Shown here: positions 34,831 through 43,057 of the stretch, in pieces
Layout: each line of letters begins with the position of its first letter
Position numbering within the stretch: the first letter of the stretch is position 1
Source of the DNA: Anaerolineaceae bacterium
Lineage (GTDB): Bacteria; Chloroflexota; Anaerolineae; Anaerolineales; Anaerolineaceae
Assembly: GCA_003446605.1 (NCBI GenBank)
Contig: DMDF01000072.1
Span: 1 to 55,028, forward strand
Reading direction: 5' to 3'
Length of the DNA: 55,028 nucleotides
Notes under the pieces: generated by a model
What the model was told of the DNA's origin: nothing
Seen by the model: the letters and a program-made list of their open reading frames with translations, nothing else
Database searches by the model: none
Program-made: the position numbers and the translations under genes

Positions 34831-35529
34831 TTATTTGATGTGAAGGATCCTTCCACAGGTGGGGCAATGAAAAAGGACGTTAGTGAGACGTACTTCCTGC
34901 CGTTCACTGGGAGTAAGTTGGGTACCGCAAGCTGCACAGGCATCATTTTCAAGCAACACAATAACCAGACCGTTTTTCCGAGATTGCAGCGTTTCATAAT
35001 GTTTGAGCAGATCAGGGCTGATCGATTGCAGCACTACTTCTCTTTTCTTTTTTAACATGGCTTCATCTGAAGTTAAAACGTTCCTACGGGCTGCAAGTTG
35101 TGATTTCGATGTCTCAAATTGTGATGAGATGGAATTAAGAGTGGAATTGGCTTGTTCCACCTGACTTTGTGCTTCTTCCAGGCGAATCATCTGATCCAAT
35201 TGTTTATCTTCCAGTTTCGCGATGATCTTCTTGAGTGATTGGATCTCTAATTGCAGGTCTTGCAATTCTTTCGGGTTTTGAACCTTACCACTGTATAGCA
35301 TTGCATCGCTTTGTGAAAGTTTTATTTTTTTCTGATCGATCTCTTCGATGATCTGTCTCAGAGTTCTTTGTTCAGATTCTTCAACCTTTTGCGATTCTTC
35401 AAGGCATTTCGTTGCAGAAAGTACCTGCTGGTTTTGTTTTAACTTCTTTTCGATACTCGCTATCTCAACAGTGATGGAGTTAAGCTGGGTATCAATGAGT
35501 TGCAGTTCGTACAGATTGGTTAGGTTCAT
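34831..35529 (-). CDS. Coiled-coil protein with C-terminal C4 zinc ribbon
   Basis: The 232-residue protein has long coiled coil (about 1-165; rich in E, Q, K, L heptads) and a C4 zinc ribbon at the C-terminus (ACAACGTQLTPSERQEV ... FHCPTCGRIL). This is the widespread zf-RING_7/CdsZ type, implicated elsewhere in RNA or nucleotide-related functions, but the role is not settled. It ends eight bases from the DUF167 gene, convergently. Confidence 0.88.
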   Translation of the reverse strand: MNLTNLYELQLIDTQLNSITVEIASIEKKLKQNQQVLSATKCLEESQKVEESEQRTLRQIIEEIDQKKIKLSQSDAMLYSGKVQNPKELQDLQLEIQSLKKIIAKLEDKQLDQMIRLEEAQSQVEQANSTLNSISSQFETSKSQLAARRNVLTSDEAMLKKKREVVLQSISPDLLKHYETLQSRKNGLVIVLLENDACAACGTQLTPSERQEVRLTNVLFHCPTCGRILHIK

Positions 35530-35617
35530 TGCATCATTCTGGTGATGGAATGTTATATATTATTTTAATATTTCCATCATTCTTTGTGCAATATGATAAC
35601 ACGTACAGCGTTTTTCA

Positions 35618-35646
35618 TTGTAAAAATAGATGGGCAATCTTATAAT
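35618..35646 (+). promoter_or_regulatory. Putative sigma-70 promoter of the orphan response regulator
   Basis: TTGTAA (35618-35623) and TATAAT (35641-35646) are separated by 17 bp. A start near 35653 gives a ~25-nt leader containing the GGAGG at about 35666-35670 before ATG 35678. Confidence 0.65.
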
Positions 35647-35677
35647 CAAGTTAAGAAAAGAGTAGGAGGAACAAACC

Positions 35678-36397
35678 ATGAGTTCGGCGGTTTCATCAAA
35701 CACAAAGATCCTCGTTATTGAAGATGAAGAAAGAATGGCGCGCTTCATCAGATTAAATCTGGAACAGGATGGATTTCAAGTAAGTGAAGCTTTGAATGGA
35801 AGAGAAGGATTGGATAAACTGCGCACCTTTATGCCTGACCTGGTATTGTTGGATGTTATGCTTCCTGATCTGGATGGATTTGAACTATTGAAAATGATCC
35901 GTGAGATCGATAATGTTCCCGTTATTATGCTTACCGCCAAAGGAGAAGAGGAAGACAAAGTTCGTGGGTTGGAGCTAGGTGCGGATGATTATGTTACCAA
36001 GCCTTTCAGCCCGCGTGAATTGGTCAGTCGGGTCAAAGCAGTTCTAAGAAGAATAGAATCATCAAGTGTCAGCTCTGATGATGTCATCCAGGTGGATGAC
36101 CGCTTGAAGATCGATTTCAACCGGCGTGAGATTTGGGTTGAGGGAAAATTGGTAAAATTACGCCCTACTGAATATCGCCTGTTGTATCATCTTGTACAGA
36201 ATGCGGGCTGGGTGCTTACATACGATCAAATTCTATCTAGGGTGTGGGGGTATGAATACCGTGATGAGCCACATTATGTTCGGCTCTACATTAATTACCT
36301 GCGGCAAAAATTGGAAAAAGATCCATCTGATCCTAAATACATCCTTACAGAACGTGGCGTGGGTTATCGATTCTATGATTATCGCCGCAGTACATAA
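35678..36397 (+). CDS. OmpR/PhoB-family response regulator (orphan)
   Basis: The 239-residue regulator has a receiver domain (acidic E15/D16, D59 in VLLDVMLPD, T86, K108 in YVTKPFSP) and a winged helix (about 140-236, with RPTEYRLLYHLVQNAG, ILSRVWGYEYRDEPHYVRLY and LTERGVGYRFYDY). No kinase gene is adjacent. Its N-terminus has a short extra MSSAVSSNT. AGGAGG lies about 8 bp before the ATG. A small heat-shock protein gene follows. Confidence 0.95.
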   Translation: MSSAVSSNTKILVIEDEERMARFIRLNLEQDGFQVSEALNGREGLDKLRTFMPDLVLLDVMLPDLDGFELLKMIREIDNVPVIMLTAKGEEEDKVRGLELGADDYVTKPFSPRELVSRVKAVLRRIESSSVSSDDVIQVDDRLKIDFNRREIWVEGKLVKLRPTEYRLLYHLVQNAGWVLTYDQILSRVWGYEYRDEPHYVRLYINYLRQKLEKDPSDPKYILTERGVGYRFYDYRRST

Positions 36398-36481
36398 CAG
36401 ATATTTAATACATTTCCTATATGGCGTTTGTATATTTTTTATGCAAGCGCTGTATTATTTAAAACGATAAAGGAGGTCGAA

Positions 36482-36922
36482 ATGACGAAAATAACAAGAA
36501 GTGATCCATTTTTGGATATCGTGAGTGCAAGAGATACGATGGATAGAATGTTGGATAACTATCTCGGTCATTCTGCCTTATCCTTTGAAGGATATGGGAT
36601 TCTCGATCTGGATATGTACCAGACGAATGACGAAGTAGTGATCGAAGCGTCTATTCCAGGTGTGAAACCCGACGATATCAACATTTCTGTGGCTGGTGAA
36701 GTACTCACCATTAAGGGAGAAATAAAACAGGAGAAAGAGAGCGAAAATGTGGATTACCACATTAAAGAACGACGGTTTGGAAGCTTCAGCCGTTCCATCT
36801 CTTTACCTGTTCAGGTTGTCGCTGAAAAAGCCAATGCAGAGTTCAAAAACGGTATTCTCAAATTGACTCTACCAAAGGCGGAAGAAATAAAGCCCAAAAC
36901 CATCACGGTAAAGGCAAAGTAA
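36482..36922 (+). CDS. Small heat-shock protein (Hsp20/alpha-crystallin family)
   Basis: The 146-residue ATP-independent chaperone has a short N-terminal arm and an alpha-crystallin domain (about 40-135; LDLDMYQTNDEVVIEASIPG, DINISVAGEVLTIKGEIKQE, RRFGSFSRSISLPVQV and AEFKNGILKLTLPKAE). The C-terminal tail is KPKTITVKAK. ATG 36482 has AAAGGAGGT upstream, so the in-frame ATG at 36428 is rejected. Expression may be set from the ~84-bp gap after the response regulator; I see no CIRCE element. Confidence 0.95.
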   Translation: MTKITRSDPFLDIVSARDTMDRMLDNYLGHSALSFEGYGILDLDMYQTNDEVVIEASIPGVKPDDINISVAGEVLTIKGEIKQEKESENVDYHIKERRFGSFSRSISLPVQVVAEKANAEFKNGILKLTLPKAEEIKPKTITVKAK

Positions 36923-36953
36923 GAAACATAAGAATATTATTAGTAAATAAAGG

Positions 36954-36999
36954 AAACCTTTCCGTAGATGAAAAATCCTGTACAATGACGGGAAGGTTT
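36954..36999 (+). terminator. Hairpin after hsp20 with a TACAAT in its loop
   Basis: AAACCTTTCCGT (36954-36965) pairs with ACGGGAAGGTTT (36988-36999), 12 pairs with one G-U, around a 22-nt loop. It could end hsp20 transcription. The loop holds TACAAT (36981-36986), a possible -10 of the thioredoxin gene, so terminator and promoter may overlap. No clear -35 is seen. Confidence 0.5.
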
Positions 37000-37034
37000 T
37001 CGGAATTTTATTAAGAATGATAGGAGAAGATTAG

Positions 37035-37382
37035 ATGAACGAACCAATACATGTAACGGATGCTGCTTTCAAGACTTCTGTGCTTGAATCCACAGTTCCT
37101 GTGGTCGTCGATTTTTGGGCTCCGTGGTGTGGTCCTTGCAAGATGGTGGCACCTGCATTGGAGAAAATCGCCAAAGAATATAACGGCAAATTGCTGGTAG
37201 CAAAAGTAAATACTGATGAAAACCAGGAATGGGCATCACGCTACGGTGTGCAAGGAATTCCTACAATGCTCTTTATATCGGAAGGAAAAGTGATCCATCG
37301 ACAGGTTGGTGCAATGCCTGAAGGTATGCTGCGTGAGACCGTTGACCAATTTTTGGATGTGATCAAAGAAGATAAAGAATAA
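37035..37382 (+). CDS. trxA: Thioredoxin
   Basis: The 115-residue redox protein has the active site FWAPWCGPCKMVAP (C32, C35), VAKVNTDENQEWASRYGVQG with the cis-Pro loop GIPTMLFISEGKVIHRQVGA, and a normal C-terminal helix. It reduces protein disulfides in the cytoplasm. AGGAGA lies about 7 bp before the ATG. It is a single gene, terminated by the hairpin at 37403-37431. Confidence 0.96.
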   Translation: MNEPIHVTDAAFKTSVLESTVPVVVDFWAPWCGPCKMVAPALEKIAKEYNGKLLVAKVNTDENQEWASRYGVQGIPTMLFISEGKVIHRQVGAMPEGMLRETVDQFLDVIKEDKE

Positions 37383-37402
37383 ACGAACCAGATGATGTGG
37401 AT

Positions 37403-37431
37403 TAAGAAGACCCCGCCGGGGTCTTCTTAAT
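37403..37431. terminator. Bidirectional terminator between thioredoxin and murA
   Basis: TTAAGAAGACCCC (37403-37415) and GGGGTCTTCTTAA (37419-37431) form a 13-bp perfect stem with a GCC loop; A- and T-rich flanks serve both directions. It abuts the murA stop codon. Confidence 0.9.
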
Positions 37432-38706
37432 TTAACAACGTTTGATGGAAGCCCCTAATTCCGCCAATTTTCGGTCTATCTTTTCGTAACCCCGGTCAAT
37501 TTGCCCAATATTGCGTATAGTTGAAACACCGTCAGCAGATAATGCTGCTAGAAGAAGAGCCATTCCAGCACGAATATCTGGACCAGCCATGTCATCCGCT
37601 AAAAGACGAGTGGGACCCTGAACAATGCAACGGTGAGGATCACATAGGACAATTTGAGCGCCCATGCTTACCAGTCTATCCGTGAAGAACATACGGCTGG
37701 GGTACATCCAATCGTGAAAGAGCATTGTCCCTTTCGATTGGGTGGCAACCACGATCGCAATACTCATCAAATCAGTAGGGAAGGAAGGCCATGGCATGAC
37801 GCTTATCGTGGGGATAGCATTATCCAGATCAGGTTCGATACAGAGACACTGGTCAGATGGGACAAGAATATCTTCTCCATTGACATTCCAGTCAACACCC
37901 ATCCGATTGAAAACTAATTTCACCATGGAAAGAGACTGCGGAGCAGCATTTTTAATAGTGATGGAACCCTTTGTTATGGCAGACGCACCAATGAAACTTA
38001 CCACCTCCAGATAATCTGGACCAATGGTAAATTCACCTCCAGCAAGGTTCGTAACCCCCTCAATTTCAAGGGTGTTTGAACCAATATTCTTGATCTTCGC
38101 ACCCATATTGTTCAAAAACAGGCATAATTCTTGAATATGCGGCTCAGATGCTGCATTGCGAAGTATAGTGGTCCCTCTTGCCAGAACAGATGCCATGATC
38201 GCATTTTCTGTAGCGGTAACACTGGCTTCATCGAGCAGAATATCAGCGCCAACCAGTTCTTTACAGCGAAATGTAAAAGAGCGATTAAATTCTAGTTCTA
38301 CGCCCAATTTCTGCAGTGCCAGGATGTGGGTATCCACACGCCGCCGACCGATCACATCTCCGCCAGGAGGTGGGAGAATAATATACCCTGCACGTGCCAG
38401 CATAGGACCAGCCAGTAATATCGATGCACGAATATTCCTACATAGTTCAGGGTCAAGTTCAGCCGGATGAATTTCTGTTGCCCACACCTCCCAAGTGTGC
38501 GCATCCAGACTTTTGAATTTAACCCCTAAACTTTCAAGCAAGGCACGCATAGTATGCACATCCAGGATGTCAGGGATGTTGTGTAAAACTACCGGTTGGT
38601 CAGTTAGAATACAGGCAGCTAAGATCGGAAGTGCAGCATTTTTATTACCAGATGGTGTCACTTCACCATTCAGGGGTACACCACCTTCAATGATGAATTT
38701 ATCCAT
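37432..38706 (-). CDS. murA: UDP-N-acetylglucosamine 1-carboxyvinyltransferase with Asp in place of the catalytic Cys
   Basis: The 424-residue enzyme adds enolpyruvate to UDP-GlcNAc, the first committed step of peptidoglycan synthesis. It shows SGNKNAALPILAACILTDQP, IRASILLAGPMLARAG, the active loop PPPGGDVIGRRRVDTHI, and RAGMALLLAALSADG with the C-terminal GQIDRGYEKIDRKLAELG. The catalytic loop Cys (C115 of E. coli) is Asp (D117), as in Mycobacterium tuberculosis, which makes the enzyme insensitive to fosfomycin. Length is normal. A SIS-domain gene precedes it by about 40 bp on the same strand. Confidence 0.95.
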   Translation of the reverse strand: MDKFIIEGGVPLNGEVTPSGNKNAALPILAACILTDQPVVLHNIPDILDVHTMRALLESLGVKFKSLDAHTWEVWATEIHPAELDPELCRNIRASILLAGPMLARAGYIILPPPGGDVIGRRRVDTHILALQKLGVELEFNRSFTFRCKELVGADILLDEASVTATENAIMASVLARGTTILRNAASEPHIQELCLFLNNMGAKIKNIGSNTLEIEGVTNLAGGEFTIGPDYLEVVSFIGASAITKGSITIKNAAPQSLSMVKLVFNRMGVDWNVNGEDILVPSDQCLCIEPDLDNAIPTISVMPWPSFPTDLMSIAIVVATQSKGTMLFHDWMYPSRMFFTDRLVSMGAQIVLCDPHRCIVQGPTRLLADDMAGPDIRAGMALLLAALSADGVSTIRNIGQIDRGYEKIDRKLAELGASIKRC

Positions 38707-38743
38707 TCAAAACCTCCATCAATGGGATACTTTTTATAATTGT

Positions 38744-39793
38744 TCAGAAAGTCTCGGTTACTTTGTTCAGACCTTCTGGTTTATCGGGGTTTAAGCCGCG
38801 TTCAATGGCAATTTGCCACCCGAAAAACTGACCGGGAATGGTGCTCACAATAGGAGAAAGCGGTTCTGGTATAGCCGTTGGAATTTGGAACCCAAGATTG
38901 CTTTCTTGAAGAACATTCTCATCATTACTCACACTGATTACTTCTGCTTTACGCTGAAGAAGGTCTTGCACCATTTGACGCATATCAGAGAATACCTGCC
39001 CATGGGGTGCAATGGCAAAAACAGGGAAACCTTTATATACGGTAGCTATTGGACCATGTCTAAAATCAGCCGAAGAGTATGGATTTGCATTAATACCGGT
39101 TAATTCTTTTATTTTAAGAGCAATTTCAAAAGCAGTACAATAATTCAATCCTCGCGCAAGCACTGCGCAGGATTCAATATAGCGATATCGCTGAATTTTG
39201 GCGAGATTTTCTTGAGTTGAAGTAATGGTTGATTGTAACCATTCAGGGATTTGTAGAATTTGATCATCAAATTCGGATTTTCCGTAAAAAGCTGCAGACA
39301 GCATCGCTAACGTGATCAGGGAATTGGTATAAGATTTTGTTGCAGCAACTGCTTTCTCTTCTCCTGCGTGAATTGGAATCGTAAATTTTGATTCTACAGA
39401 TAAAGGAGATTCTACATTATTCGTGATGCAAATGGTAGTGCAACCCTGGGAATTCGCATTGTTAACAATTTTTATGATGTCAGGAGACATCCCAGATTGA
39501 GAAATGGAAAGCACCAGAGCCCCTTTAAGCATCGGCGGTGTAGCATAAAGGGTAAAGAGAGAAGGGGTCGTAAGTGCAACGGAGAAGCGGTTATTGCAGC
39601 CAAATAAATACTGCGCATAGCGTCCGGCATTGTCAGAACTACCTCTGGCAGCAATCAGAATGTAATTGAAATCTTTATCAATTTTTTGGATAATTTCTCT
39701 AATGTGGGAGAACTCTTGTTGGATTAGTACGGTGGCAGCGGCAGGTTGTTGTGTAATCTCTTGAAAAAGTTGATCCATTTTTCCTTCATCCAT
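38744..39793 (-). CDS. SIS-domain sugar-phosphate isomerase/deaminase-like protein
   Basis: The ~349-residue protein has two SIS domains like the isomerase half of GlmS: ARGSSDNAGRYAQYLFG, SISQSGMSPDIIKIVNN, EEKAVAATKSYTNSLITL, ARGLNYCTAFEIALKIKELT, SSADFRHGPIATVYKGFPVF and the C-terminal NPDKPEGLNKVTETF. There is no N-terminal glutaminase domain, so it resembles AgaS/glucosamine-6-phosphate deaminase-like forms. It may link amino-sugar metabolism to murA next to it. The start is unsure: GTG 39796, ATG 39793 or ATG 39778. Confidence 0.85.
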   Translation of the reverse strand: MDEGKMDQLFQEITQQPAAATVLIQQEFSHIREIIQKIDKDFNYILIAARGSSDNAGRYAQYLFGCNNRFSVALTTPSLFTLYATPPMLKGALVLSISQSGMSPDIIKIVNNANSQGCTTICITNNVESPLSVESKFTIPIHAGEEKAVAATKSYTNSLITLAMLSAAFYGKSEFDDQILQIPEWLQSTITSTQENLAKIQRYRYIESCAVLARGLNYCTAFEIALKIKELTGINANPYSSADFRHGPIATVYKGFPVFAIAPHGQVFSDMRQMVQDLLQRKAEVISVSNDENVLQESNLGFQIPTAIPEPLSPIVSTIPGQFFGWQIAIERGLNPDKPEGLNKVTETF

Positions 39794-39889
39794 CACTTTT
39801 TTGAAAAAACTGTGTTAACTACAATGGTATAGTATAACCGCAATATAAAACTGAAGTATACTAAATTAATTCTATCTCGGAGAGAAATT

Positions 39890-41017
39890 ATGCTTACTAT
39901 TCATAAGATTGATACCAGTGTGAAAAAAGAAGTAAATGATTTCGTGAAATTCCCGTTTGGTTTGTATGAAGATGTACCGCAATGGGTTCCTCCCATTAAA
40001 TCAGGAATTCGCGATACGCTTGATCGAAACAAACACCCCTATTATGAACATTCTGATGCTGATTTCTTCCTGGCTAAGGATGGCAAAGATATTGTAGGGC
40101 GTATCGCAGTATTGGAGAACAAAGAATATAACAAGTATCACGATAAGAAACAGGCTTCATTTTATTTCTACGAAAGCATTGATGATCAAAAGGTAGCAGA
40201 TAAATTGTTTGAAACTGCCTACGATTGGTCTCATGCGCGTGGTTTGAATTATTTCCTTGGACCGAAAGGGTTTTCTCCCTTTGATGGATATGGTTTTGTT
40301 GTGGAAGGATTCGAATATCGCCAGATGATGACCATGATGAACTATAACAAACCCAATTACCCTGCTTTTATGGAGCATCAGGGTTTTACAAAGGTGCTTG
40401 ATTGGGTTTCCTGTTATGCCGATCTTACGCAATTCACTATGCCGGAAAAAATAAGGACGGTTGCAGATAAAGTGCGCAAACAGGGAAAATTCAAAGTACA
40501 TAAACTTTCCTCGAAAGCTGAACTTAAGCGATATGTTCCGCTAATTGGGCAGGCTTACAATAAAACCTTTGTGAATAATTGGGAATATTATCCATTAACG
40601 CAAAAAGAAGTGGATTGGGCTTTACAGGATTTAACACTGGTAGCACTACCTGACCTGATCAAGATCATCACATACAACGATGAAATAGTCGGGTTCTTAC
40701 TGGCATTTCCGGATATTTCCGCCGCGATACAACGACATCAAGGTTCACTGACACCACTTTCAATAGTAGATATTCTTCGTGAGTTAAAAAAATCAGAATG
40801 GATTGATTTCAATGGTGTCGGTGTTCTACCTGAATATCAGGGTTCCGGTGGAAATGCCCTCTTATTTGATGAAATAGAAAAAACAGCAAAAAGCCACAAT
40901 TTTATCCATGGTGAATTGACCAATATCGCTGAATCTGCAGTTCAAATGCGGAAGGACCTTGAGAATCTCGGTGTAAAACCATACAAAAATCATCGTATTT
41001 TTGGCAAGAGTATTTAG
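39890..41017 (+). CDS. GNAT-like N-acyltransferase family protein
   Basis: The 375-residue protein starts MLTIHKIDTSVKKEVNDFVK and has FPFGLYEDVPQWVPPIKSGI, then DFFLAKDGKDIVGRIAVLEN and a second half with IITYNDEIVGFLLAFPDISA and the acetyl-CoA-type GVGVLPEYQGSGGNALLFDE. It looks like a double-GNAT protein of the broadly distributed 'hypothetical N-acetyltransferase' type. The substrate is unknown. A TATACT (39857-39862) may be its -10. It diverges from the SIS gene and is followed by a strong hairpin. Confidence 0.75.
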   Translation: MLTIHKIDTSVKKEVNDFVKFPFGLYEDVPQWVPPIKSGIRDTLDRNKHPYYEHSDADFFLAKDGKDIVGRIAVLENKEYNKYHDKKQASFYFYESIDDQKVADKLFETAYDWSHARGLNYFLGPKGFSPFDGYGFVVEGFEYRQMMTMMNYNKPNYPAFMEHQGFTKVLDWVSCYADLTQFTMPEKIRTVADKVRKQGKFKVHKLSSKAELKRYVPLIGQAYNKTFVNNWEYYPLTQKEVDWALQDLTLVALPDLIKIITYNDEIVGFLLAFPDISAAIQRHQGSLTPLSIVDILRELKKSEWIDFNGVGVLPEYQGSGGNALLFDEIEKTAKSHNFIHGELTNIAESAVQMRKDLENLGVKPYKNHRIFGKSI

Positions 41018-41019
41018 CA

Positions 41020-41059
41020 GCAAAGAAAAGGGAGATGTTGCCATCTCCCTTTTCTTTGC
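41020..41059 (+). terminator. 18-bp perfect-stem terminator
   Basis: GCAAAGAAAAGGGAGATG (41020-41037) pairs perfectly with CATCTCCCTTTTCTTTGC (41042-41059) around a TTGC loop, followed by TTTCTTTATC. It starts two bases after the stop codon of the upstream gene and insulates the acylation operon. Confidence 0.9.
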
Positions 41060-41110
41060 TTTCTTTATCGATTTATACAACTTACATTACAATAATGCAA
41101 GGAGAATTAA

Positions 41111-41503
41111 ATGATAAAACACAGTAAACCAGTCCTGATCCTTTCATTATTATTCCTGTTTACTTTTTTGCTGGGCTGTTCTACGAAATCCGATCCTGCA
41201 CAATCTGTGTTGGAATATCTAAATTCATTAGTTAACCAGGATGCTGACAGAGCAGTAGCAGTATCTTGCGCCGATTGGGAGAAGCAAGCTCTCCTAGAAA
41301 CAGATTCATTTCTTTCTGTTGAGGCATTATTGAACAACGTAACCTGTAAAACGGTTATGGAAGGGGACACGGAAGCAGAAGTAACTTGTAATGGAACAAT
41401 CGATATGACTTATAACGAAGAAGTACGGTCTATTGATCTGAGTCTGCGTACTTATTCATTGATCTACCAAAGTGGTGAATGGTTGGTATGCGGTTATAAA
41501 TAA
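41111..41503 (+). CDS. Small lipoprotein, first gene of the acylation operon
   Basis: The 130-residue protein has a lipoprotein signal (MIKHSKPVLILSLLFLFTFL, lipobox LLGC) and a ~105-residue domain with two Cys (VSCADWEK, NNVTCKTV) and GEWLVCGYK at the end. The fold looks like the small NTF2/DUF4878-like lipoproteins, but I do not recognise it firmly. AAGGAG lies 6 bp before the ATG, and TACAAT (41088-41093) is a possible -10. Its stop is 8 bp from the next start, the membrane peptide. Role in the operon unknown. Confidence 0.75.
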   Translation: MIKHSKPVLILSLLFLFTFLLGCSTKSDPAQSVLEYLNSLVNQDADRAVAVSCADWEKQALLETDSFLSVEALLNNVTCKTVMEGDTEAEVTCNGTIDMTYNEEVRSIDLSLRTYSLIYQSGEWLVCGYK

Positions 41504-41511
41504 CCTGATAG

Positions 41512-41634
41512 ATGAAAATGAAAAAAACAGGACAATCTGAGAACATTTTGGTTTTAATCTTAGTTTTTATCATTATCGCTGTTTTGATTTTTAGCGTCGA
41601 TACATCACCACTTTGGATCTATCAGGGTTTCTAA
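41512..41634 (+). CDS. 40-residue single-pass membrane peptide, DltX-like
   Basis: The translated product is MKMKKTGQSE, a hydrophobic helix (residues 11-28, ILVLILVFIIIAVLIFS) and a short outside tail VDTSPLWIYQGF. Its stop TAA is directly followed by the ATG of the MBOAT gene. DltX of the dlt operon has the same place, size and topology, and a C-terminal FIYNEF-like end whose Tyr carries the acyl group between DltB and DltD. Here W-I-Y37-Q-G-F ends the chain in the same spacing. No strong ribosome site is seen; ATG 41518 is an alternative. Orthology is inferred from layout and motif only. Confidence 0.7.
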   Translation: MKMKKTGQSENILVLILVFIIIAVLIFSVDTSPLWIYQGF

Positions 41635-43050
41635 ATGAGTATTACGCAAATAGCATTCGCGAGTTTGGGAAGTATTCTATATAGAATATTTGGAAAGAAC
41701 TGGCAGCGAGAGCGAATAATCTTTACGGTAAACATATTCTTCTTGTTCTTGCTCCAACCTACCGGTTCACTCCGATATCTCAATTTCATTCTTCCATGGT
41801 TAATGATCTTTTTACTTTTAGGAACTGGCATGGCACTTACGAAGGGGAGTAAGAAAGAATTTTGGTGGATTTCTGTGCTCTGCCTTATTGGATTCTCTCC
41901 CTTTTTGCTTGCAGAAATAATACCCTCGCTTAAATCTAGCTTTTTAGATATCCACCTCAATACTCAAATACTTGTAATTATCCTGGGGGGTGGTGCACTT
42001 TACATTTTATGTTCTTATTTACTGAGATCAAAAAAACGATTTTTGAATTTCATTATTGTTTTAGTGCTGCTGATCTTTATTCTTCTAAAACAACCCAATC
42101 TAACGACCGTGATGAGCCGTATACTGCGCGGTCTTTTTCAACAAAACACCCAATTAGCATCACCGCTGGATATTCGTTGGATTGGCTATTCCTATATTTC
42201 ATTTCGCCTGATTCATGTCATTCGCGAGTTTCAAAAAGGTCGTATTACAGACATTTCTTTGATCCGGTTTATGAATTTTTGTTTGTTTTTTCCTGCGATG
42301 ACAGCAGGTCCAATTAACCGATATGACGATTTCTCAAAGCAAATGGATGCACCGGAACAATCGATGCAGGATGGGATATTGGAAGGTGGTAAAAGACTTT
42401 TTGTGGGGTTACTTAAAAAGTTTGTCGTTGCAGATAGCCTTGCCAAGATAGCGCTGAATACAACCAATGCTGCACAAATAACAACAGCCGGTTGGATGTG
42501 GGTGGCACTTATCTTTTACTCGTTACTACTTTATTTTGATTTCAGCGGCTATACCGATATAGCAATTGGAATGGGTTTATTTCTGGGTATCAGACTTCCC
42601 GAGAATTTCAATAAACCATACCTGAAGAGCAATTTAACCAAATTTTGGGATAGCTGGCATATTACCTTATCTCAATGGATCCGTGCTTATTATTTCAATC
42701 CCATCAATCGTTCATTACGAAAGACCAAATTATCCCAATCGCCATCCACTATTCTTTTCATTTTACAGGTTACAACCATGCTGCTCATCGGACTTTGGCA
42801 TGGGATCACTTGGACTTTTGCGATATGGGGATTATGGCATGGCATTGGATTATTTATCCAAAATCGATGGAGTGCATGGAGAACCCATTCTAATAGAGCC
42901 AAAAAACAAGCTGGACCAGCTCATACGTTTTTAAATATAATATCTACCGGATTGACTTTCACGTATGTTTCTTTAGGATGGGTATGGTTTATTAGCCCAA
43001 CCATTCAGGATGCTTTGGGAATTTTTCAAAAATTATTGGGGTTAGGGTAA
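41635..43050 (+). CDS. MBOAT-family membrane O-acyltransferase (DltB/AlgI-like)
   Basis: The 471-residue, multi-spanning protein moves acyl groups across or within the membrane. It has WIGYSYISFRLIHVI (~182-196), FPAMTAGPINRY, LLLYFDFSGYTDIAIGMG (~298-314), FWDSWHITLSQWIRAYYF with H342, and GLWHGITWTFAIWGLWHG with the catalytic-type H389. These are the conserved blocks of DltB/AlgI/PatA. It lies directly after the DltX-like peptide and before two SGNH proteins. The acyl donor is presumably the carrier protein at 45141; the acceptor is unknown. Confidence 0.93.
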   Translation: MSITQIAFASLGSILYRIFGKNWQRERIIFTVNIFFLFLLQPTGSLRYLNFILPWLMIFLLLGTGMALTKGSKKEFWWISVLCLIGFSPFLLAEIIPSLKSSFLDIHLNTQILVIILGGGALYILCSYLLRSKKRFLNFIIVLVLLIFILLKQPNLTTVMSRILRGLFQQNTQLASPLDIRWIGYSYISFRLIHVIREFQKGRITDISLIRFMNFCLFFPAMTAGPINRYDDFSKQMDAPEQSMQDGILEGGKRLFVGLLKKFVVADSLAKIALNTTNAAQITTAGWMWVALIFYSLLLYFDFSGYTDIAIGMGLFLGIRLPENFNKPYLKSNLTKFWDSWHITLSQWIRAYYFNPINRSLRKTKLSQSPSTILFILQVTTMLLIGLWHGITWTFAIWGLWHGIGLFIQNRWSAWRTHSNRAKKQAGPAHTFLNIISTGLTFTYVSLGWVWFISPTIQDALGIFQKLLGLG

Positions 43051-43057
43051 TTTTTTT

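Noticed and set aside
36428..36482. Longer Hsp20 with start at ATG 36428
   Set aside because: The added residues are hydrophobic and unlike the family, and a perfect ribosome-binding site (AAAGGAGGT) precedes ATG 36482.
41020..41059. 18-bp inverted repeat as a mobile element or attachment site
   Set aside because: It sits two bases after a stop codon, is followed by a T-rich tract and has a 4-nt loop, all as expected for a terminator.
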